A program made the position numbers and the translations under genes. From Molanna angustata (lineage: Eukaryota > Arthropoda > Insecta > Trichoptera > Molannidae), in NCBI GenBank assembly GCA_963576475.1, contig OY754972.1, forward strand, positions 12,910,811 through 12,974,810: DNA of 64,000 nucleotides, given 5' to 3'. Below are positions 58,181 to 64,000 of this stretch, one piece after another; position 1 is the first letter of the stretch; the number at the start of each line of letters is the position of its first letter. The notes under the pieces are model-generated. The model saw nothing but the letters and a program-made list of their open reading frames with translations. It was not told the DNA's origin and made no database searches.

Positions 58181-58838
58181 TCATAACAATATTTTGTGTA
58201 CTTCACATTTATCTCTTAACCAACATTTTATTTGTTTAACATATGACAAATGACTTTTTATATTTTTCAGATGATTTGTTAAACTATTGAATGTTCTTGG
58301 AGCCACAAACATAGCATGTCTTTGAGTCTTTCTTGTTTTGCAATTTGGGACATTATACACATGATTTAGCCGTTGACTGACTCTATTCTGCGTTTTTATT
58401 TGAAAAAGATGAGACCTTTTATGTATGTATTTTAGACACTGTAATAGGTAGAGTTTTCTTAAGTCAAAAAGTTTGGAATCTTCAAAGAGTTGTAATGTAG
58501 GATACCTTAATGGTTTTCGATATATATTTTTAATAATTGTCTTTTGAAGAATCTCTAGGGGCCTTGTGTAGCAACTCAAAGCTCCTCCCCAAGCAATTAT
58601 ACCATAAGATAAAAGAGATTGTACTAAGCTATGGTAAGTCATTTTGATAATATCAGTTTTGACAATACCTTCCATCCTCTTAAAAACATAAACTAGATAT
58701 CTTATTTTTTTTGAAAGGTAATCGACATGCATATCCCATCTTAAATGTGAATCAATAATGATCCCTAAATATTTTGTATAATTCACTTTTTTCACTTCTG
58801 CACATGTATAGCAATCGTTATTACAGTTTAAACTATGA
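58181..58838 (-). pseudogene. CR1-like reverse transcriptase, C-terminal part
   Basis: The frame can be extended upstream of its first ATG (58795) to ~58838 (SLNCNNDCYTCAEVKK). It reads KYLGIIIDSHLRWDMHVDYL, HSLVQSLLSYGIIAWGGALS, IIKNIYRKPLRYPTLQLF, NVPNCKTRKTQRHAMFVAPR, TFNSL and ends GWLRDK-like CWLRDKCEVHKILL. Compared with 13109-13858 the same blocks occur in the same order. The catalytic half is missing. Confidence 0.87.
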
Positions 58839-58839
58839 A

Positions 58840-59240
58840 ATCACTCTGTAAAAATTGTATCCTAAATGCCCAACTAGGATCTATAATTAACATTGTATTA
58901 ATTAATTTATTTCTTATATAGTTCAGCAATGAAGATCGACACCCATTGTGCATTCTGCCAATAGATGGTGCATTTGTCGATTTTGATTTTTGCGTAGGTA
59001 GCACTCTTTGTGATACGCTTATATTTGTTTGAAAAAATATTTTATTTCTTTACATATTTATTATTTTTTTTTAATTATTTTTATGGATTGTCCTCTCGTT
59101 TATGATTGATAACTGTGATTCTTTGAAAAGTCATCCAAACGATAAACGATTCGTCTTCATTTGTCTTAAATTAATCTTATCTTTTTCAAGGAGAAGACTG
59201 TTATTTTCGATAAATGCTGAATCAATATACATATAAAACA
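58840..59240. other. Non-coding AT-rich stretch
   Basis: Nothing recognised. Confidence 0.35.
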
Positions 59241-59320
59241 CTATACCATCACGCAATTTCCCTATTTACGGTAAGCAGAGAGAACCGAACACCAAACTCC
59301 TCTCTAGACATACATTTCAC
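59240..59320 (-). repeat. Dispersed repeat family D
   Basis: Minus strand: GTTTGGTGTTCGGTTCTCTC then TGCTTACCGTAAATAGGG and GCGTGATGGTATAG, matching 4528-4605 in order. Confidence 0.7.
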
Positions 59321-59399
59321 GCTTCAATCATGTCCATACATTTCTCAAACACGCTCTTATATTATTATTACTTTTAAGCTCCATCTTTAAAAATTCCAT

Positions 59400-60045
59400 T
59401 TATGTGATCGTGCCAACTTTTCCTTGGCCGACCTCTATTTTTCGTTCCTCCTTTATCAACCTTATATCCTTTTTTTGTTAGACGATCATCTTATTTATGG
59501 CCTACCCACCTTAGGGTGCTTATTTTCATCTTACTATATCATACATTCTCGTCTAATATCCTTTTTTCTTATCATCGTTTTACCACATATTTGTCTTAGT
59601 GACCTAATTTCCCCACAATTAGTCTTTCCATAGACCTTTGTGTGCATTTAATTTTATGTGTAGTGCCGACGGTCAGAGTCGTGGTTTCCAAACCATATGT
59701 TATTACAAATACGCAGGCATTGAATACCTACTTTCTTTTTGAGACGCATGAGTACATATATTACGACATTTGAGAACGTGGTAGAGCTTTCAAAAGCTGC
59801 CCAAACTATAAACTGATTCTTCTTGGGATTTCTGCAATTTGGTTTTCCTTTCCCAGTTTTATTTCAAACCCTTTGTAGATGTACTCATTTACATTTTCAA
59901 TATTTATATTTCCAATTGTTATATTTGTGTCAGAAGGCTTCATTATTTTAGTCTTACTAGTATACATTTCTAGACCGACATTAAGGGATGCGTTCGGGTC
60001 ATCACTGATGATATATCGTCTGCGAAGCGAAGATGATTTAAGAAA
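59400..60045 (-). pseudogene. RTE-type reverse transcriptase, heavily decayed
   Basis: The minus strand retains the catalytic box FADDI (60026-60012). It then reads, with several frame changes, MYTSKTKIMKPSDTNITIGN, INIENVNEYIYKGFEIKLGK, ENQIAEIPRRISL, VFNACVFVITYGLETTTLTV, GTTHKIKCTQRSMERL, LRWVGHK and GRPRKSWHDH. The order and the G-K-E-N-Q-x-x-E-I-x-R-R segment are those of the intact element (AKENQEAEIERRRGLAWAAF), so both are RTE-type but distinct subfamilies. Many stops indicate great age. Confidence 0.8.
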
Positions 60046-60157
60046 ATCTCACATCTTTATCTCTCTGTTTTCCCATTATAGTTTTTTAAATGTGTTTTCC
60101 AGCAGTTCTATCTAATACCTCTAAATGAATTACTTTAAAAGAACATTAATCGTTGCA

Positions 60158-60232
60158 GGAGAGCCTTCCTCCTATCAACAGGTAAATTTTAGTTATAATA
60201 GTGACAACTGTCGATGGGAGGAGTACTCTCTC
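60158..60232. other. Inverted-repeat hairpin
   Basis: GGAGAGCCTTCCTCCTATCA, ACAG (60158-60181) can pair with the reverse complement of CTGTCGATGGGAGGAGTACT, CTCTC (60207-60232), leaving a ~25-base loop. Mismatches are few. The function is unknown; it could be a MITE end or a structured RNA. Confidence 0.5.
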
Positions 60233-60357
60233 GAAACCAGGTGTGATTAGAAAATTAGCATTTGCACCGTAATTATTTGTAATCATTATACCTGGTATAG
60301 TCTCCTTCCAAACTCTTCATTTAACCTATTTATTATTATTATTATTATTATTTAATG

Positions 60358-60564
60358 GCTTCTCGGGCAACTAACAGGTACTATGTTAATATTTAATTTA
60401 CCACGCATCCAAAAACACATTGCCACATTCTGGAGACTTATCATATTAATCGACTCACAGATCCAGACTGAAAACACAATTTAAAACTGTGTCTCCACCC
60501 GGAATCGAACCCGAGACATTTGGATCAGCAGTCAGATATCTAACCAACTGAGCCGCGAAGGCCA
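60358..60564 (-). repeat. tRNA-derived SINE, family A
   Basis: Minus strand: GGCCTTCGCGGCTCAGTTGG, B box CGGGTTCGATTCCGGG, body GTGTTTTCAGTCTGGATCTG, end ACCTGTTAGTTGCCCGAGAA. The TTATTATTATTATTATTA run just beyond its 3' end (60331-60352) may be its tail. Confidence 0.88.
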
Positions 60565-61350
60565 TCTATCTTGTGTATTCTTCATACAAATTTCATTTTT
60601 TAGTTTCGTAATATTAATCTTCGAGTTTTATAACCGAACTATAATAGTAATAACTGATTATTTTCCAAACTTTAGTATCAGTCTTTTTCATATATGGCTT
60701 CTGGTGAATAGTATTTTCGCAATCTCTCCTCTTTCTCTTTTCGTCCAATTCCTAATATCCTTGCCATTCCTTTCCCTATGATTTAGACACAATTCATTGT
60801 TTCTGTAAACTTGATAAAATGTTCATGTATTACTTGTTATTAAGACTGTATGTTTACAAAATAAAACAAAAATAAAATAAATATACTTTAGAAAATGCAT
60901 ACTAGCTCGTGTAGTGGACAGTTGAACGTGGACCACAATTCATTTTGTAATACATTTTTTACGAAACTGTATACCACTTATAATATAGTCTTCTGTGTAA
61001 GGATAAAATTACATTATGCCTGTTTTGTAATATTGAATATTATGACATACATCGAGTCGCACGTGAACCCATACAAGTGTGTATTGGGACAACTTAGTGT
61101 ACATAATATGGTATCCCGATAGGTTTATGGTGTTATTATTAGTCTTGAAGGGCATTGACCTGTTCGATCATTTTGCTTTACATTTTTCGTATTTATTTCG
61201 TATTTTTATATTTTGGTCAAAATTTTATCAATCATTCTTCGTACATAATAATTATGGTAAGTTGTTTTATATACTAATAAATACACATTTTGTTGTACCT
61301 CCTTTTAGATTGTAATAATTTTCGACGAAATATTTTATGTCATTTAGTTT
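60565..61350. other. Non-coding AT-rich stretch
   Basis: Frames of ~75 codons at 60895-61315 overlap each other and have no domain. Nothing supported. Confidence 0.35.
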
Positions 61351-61354
61351 GTAG

Positions 61355-61450
61355 ACCTCCTAAAAGATGGAGGGATAGCTGGGAGTCTACATCGCAGTAG
61401 GAGCCGACCTCTTAAAACAGAACGAAAAGTCTACATAAAAGAAGAAGAAG
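61355..61450 (+). pseudogene. RTE-like LINE tail remnant
   Basis: CRPPKRWRDSWESTSQ followed by a stop, then ~45 bp to an AAAGAAGAAGAAGAAG tail. The P-K-R-W-x-D pattern and GAA tail are those of RTE-like elements; a related remnant is at 22445-22600. Confidence 0.5.
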
Positions 61451-61497
61451 AAGTTTGTCGACAAACAATAATGAAAAAGTCATAAACAATATTGTGT

Positions 61498-61950
61498 ACA
61501 ATGGCGGGTTTTTAGCCATAAGAAAATTTCTTCCAACCAACCAACCAACGCAACGCGAGGATATAAAATAGCGTAGTGGTAGTTATATTAAATTTACAAC
61601 AACAAAAAAATAACAGACAAACACATTATTACATCTTACTTCACAGCAAGAAGAAAGAAAGGAGACAGAGGTTGTGGGAGAGAGAGAGAGGATGGAGAAG
61701 TAGTGTCAATGTGTCAATTAAGACTTATTAGAAGACAAGCTTTGGTCTTTTTTTTAAGTTGAATCGCTTGAGACGTCTTAATATCATAACTTGAGGTGTT
61801 CCATAGTCTTGCTGTTTTTACTTCTAAAGAGGAACTGAGAAATTCAGCAGAATTAATGGGAATACCAAGTGTGGTGCGATCAGCGGATAGAATTGGCAGA
61901 CAGTGATTTGACGATAAAATAACAATTAATTTTTATTTTGAAGATTTAGT
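61498..61950 (-). pseudogene. CR1/jockey-like LINE 3' end
   Basis: Minus strand: ILSADRTTLGIPINSAEFLS then SSLEVKTARLWNTSSYDIKT and SQAIQLKKK (about 61895-61740), a C-terminal tip like those at 21413 and 54957. It is followed by 3' untranslated DNA and the tail TTGGTTGGAAGAAATTTTCT, TATGGCTAAAAACCCGCC at 61545-61502. This copy links the C-terminal tip and the CCCGCC tail into one family. Confidence 0.7.
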
Positions 61951-62041
61951 GTTATTAAGTATGTAATACAGTAATGAATTATCGTTTATTTTCATACAAA
62001 ACAGCATTTACCTTCAAAAAAATATCAGATGTACCTATCAG

Positions 62042-62236
62042 TTAGGTTGTGTTTCGGGAACAAAGATTAAAGTAAAAGTATAGTTAAAATACTTTGGTTT
62101 CATAAAATTGTGCATTATTTTGGTTGTTTCATTGAAATCTAATACCGTCGAGCGGCACAATTTGGAACAATTTTATGAAATCAAAGTATTTTAACTATAC
62201 TTTTACTGATACTTTTGTTGAAACAACCCAGCCTTA
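62042..62236. mobile_element. PIF/Harbinger-type MITE, 189 bp
   Basis: The element 62045-62233 is bounded by TTA on both sides. Termini are GGTTGTGTTTC and, reverse-complemented, GGCTGGGTTGTTTC. Inner arms GTAAAAGTATAGTTAAAATA and ACTTTGGTTTCATAAAATTG pair with the right half. Non-coding. Confidence 0.85.
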
Positions 62237-62239
62237 GAG

Positions 62240-62945
62240 TGGTTTGTGCGTGGGTACCCAACACAGATTTAAAACCTACTTTACTAAAGATTTCATTCAC
62301 CAATGACTCAGTATTTTGCAAAGGCCTGTTATTCATTAATCCACTTCATTCGCATTATAAATATTTTTTTTACTTCTCTTAAACATAAAAAAAACATCCT
62401 GATTAGAAAAAGATTAAAATAAATAGTATAACAAAGTAAAACAACAATAATAAAGATCATGTAATTTATTATGAAATGTATAATAAAGCGATAACATAAT
62501 AAAAAATATATATGTAGGTTACCTGAAAAATAATAATAATAATATATTTATTTAACATAAGAAAAGAAAACTTACAGAAACAATACACCACAGAGACCAC
62601 TCAGTATTTATATAAAAACAAACAATAAAATATACCTAACAAAAAACATCGTAAACAAAATAATAATAATTATAATAAAAAAACATGGGTGCTCCCTGAT
62701 TGACATCATTCCATCACTTTTCCTATGTCTATCTAACTAGGAATAATTCCTGTTTTAAGAGAGACAATTTCAATGTATTTATCACTACGCTTTTACATCA
62801 TACGATAGAAATTTCAATCGATAGAATTAAAAAAGAACATAAACATCAATATAAGAAACAAGAAAAAAACATGTTTGCATTAACAATATGTAAAATAAAG
62901 CATAAAGCCTTAGCAAAATATAAATACAAGAGCATTAACAAAATA
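62240..62945. other. Non-coding AT-rich stretch
   Basis: Nothing recognised apart from A-rich runs. Confidence 0.4.
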
Positions 62946-62949
62946 TAAA

Positions 62950-63330
62950 ATAAAATAAAGCATTATGGAAAAGAATGACAGCAGGCAAGACAGCAGAATG
63001 TTTATATAAAACACACAACGCGTGACAATTAAGAACCAACGCAACGCTGCTAATTTTGATAGTTGATAGGGTTAACCGGCGTGGGCGAGTCTGGTCCGAC
63101 GTCTCGTCTAGCCAGGGTCTGATGGGCTCTAGCGGCTGACGGTGGACGGTCTGCGAGAGCCGACCAGACCTCAGTGCTGGACGGTGTCCAAGTCTCGACG
63201 TTGCGAGAGTCACATCTCGGCGTTGGATTGCGCTAATGATATTGTCCCTTTTATTGAAATGGACGGTCTAATTTCGTCTGAGAGTTTTGTGAACTCGCGT
63301 CCCCCAAACAACGAGACGTCTACTAGACTC
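62950..63330. other. GC-richer block of unknown nature
   Basis: CG-rich DNA (GTCTGGTCCGACGTCTCGTC, GGCTGACGGTGGACGGTCTG) stands out between AT-rich flanks. A minus frame (63213-62935) encodes LGHRPALRSGRLSQTV, without a recognised domain. It could be part of an LTR or an unrecognised element, or a gene edge. Confidence 0.35.
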
Positions 63331-64000
63331 GTTTATATTTAACGTTACTACTCTATTTATTTTAATATTTATTTGATCCATCTCTTTTAACCAATCCAAG
63401 TTTGGTAGAATAGTAAAAATAATACCTAACAAAAATGATAATAAAAACATCACCAAAGAATAACTTGATGGAAAAAAACTTTAGTTTTTTCTTAAATATA
63501 CCGAAACATATTTTATTCATAGGCTAGCTGATTGTTAAATAAGTCTTTTAAATTTCATTTAAAAGAATGATTGGGTTTGCTCGTCACACGTGTGTCTTGC
63601 TCAGTAGTTCGATATTACAGTATTAATATTTTCAGTATTGTGGTGTATTAGAATACGTGGTATTGCCCTCTTCCCCGATAAAGGTTTTAAATATGGTAGA
63701 GACTCACACATAGCTAAACTCACAGCTAACAGTGCATGTACTTGTTCGGCCAAGAGCTCTTTTTTTATTTTTTTTTCTTCTCGCACAACAGCTTTACGCC
63801 AGTTACAGTGCGACTCCTGTTTGTTATTTTATTTAATATAATATGTTTTGAATCGCTGAACGCCCCAGAAGAAGACGTCAACTTCGACAGGTAAAGCATT
63901 TAACAAAACAGGCATTCGTACGAGAGTGTTGCGAGCAACTATTAAACAAGTGGTGTCCTCTGCCGCGCACGTTGTTCTGGGGAGCGTAGAGGCCTAGGTG
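63331..64000. other. Right-edge stretch, undetermined
   Basis: AT-rich to ~63850, then GC-richer (AGAAGAAGACGTCAACTTCG, GTGTCCTCTGCCGCGCACGT) up to the window end. No domain recognised; a feature may begin here and continue outside. Confidence 0.3.

Larger units (their letters stand above)
57119..58838 (-). mobile_element. CR1-like non-LTR element, 5'-truncated copy
   Basis: Read on the minus strand: polymerase C-terminal frame (58838-58181), ~900 bp of AT-rich 3' untranslated DNA, hairpin 57273-57247, ATTTTGTAAAATGTGCC and an ATAA-repeat tail ending at ~57119. The same layout as 13100-14506. Some of the long A-rich 3' region (57540-57700, with CTCGGTTCTAAACTATGTAT) may be a separate insertion. 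Confidence 0.75.

Overview
This window looks like gene-poor, AT-rich nuclear DNA of an insect, most likely a moth or butterfly. The reasons are the AT richness, the many short GTAGGTACCTA-type runs, the tRNA-derived SINEs, and the mix of RTE-like and CR1/jockey-like non-LTR retrotransposons with small terminal-inverted-repeat (TIR) and foldback elements. I did not find a convincing complete host gene. Almost every open frame with recognisable protein similarity belongs to a retrotransposon, and most of the other long frames are microsatellite translations or chance.

Layout. 1-13 kb: a 135-bp tandem repeat, a minus-strand non-LTR reverse transcriptase (RT) remnant, SINE copies, an 841-bp element with minisatellite-like TIRs and an 8-bp target-site duplication (TSD), a large AAAAT microsatellite, and a 2.5-kb TIR element followed by a 179-bp relative. 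13-25 kb: a CR1-like element with a 3' hairpin and a TAAA tail, a foldback palindrome, a broken THAP zinc-finger exon, a 586-bp MITE, a duplicated promoter-like module, a CpG-richer non-coding block and several LINE tails. 25-38 kb: an RTE-like remnant split by a 459-bp insertion with a 9-bp TSD, a palindrome, a 221-bp TA microsatellite, more LINE remnants, both SINE families and a PIF/Harbinger-type MITE. 38-45 kb: a 205-bp tandem duplication and, 2 kb downstream, the youngest and most complete element, an RTE-type retrotransposon at 40972-44491. It is bounded by a 10-bp TSD, and its 5' end is a 259-bp exact copy of sequence from 38685-38943. 45-64 kb: CR1-like and RTE-like remnants, SINE copies (one split by a LINE tail), a near-perfect 248-bp palindrome, a 75-bp repeat array that contains a SINE and was duplicated with it, a 46-bp x 6 tandem repeat, another TTA-flanked MITE and a GC-richer block near the right end.

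How the parts relate. The RTE-type and CR1-like elements supply the RT activity. The two SINE families carry A and B boxes of RNA polymerase III promoters and presumably borrow LINE machinery. The foldback and TIR elements carry no transposase and must be moved in trans. Nested insertions with readable TSDs at 24.1, 26.2, 41-44.5 and 47.8 kb give relative ages. The main items for follow-up are the 5'-chimeric RTE copy, the hairpins in CR1-like 3' ends whose outer stems differ but still pair, and the 8-bp-TSD element built from CAATT/TTCGAA repeats.
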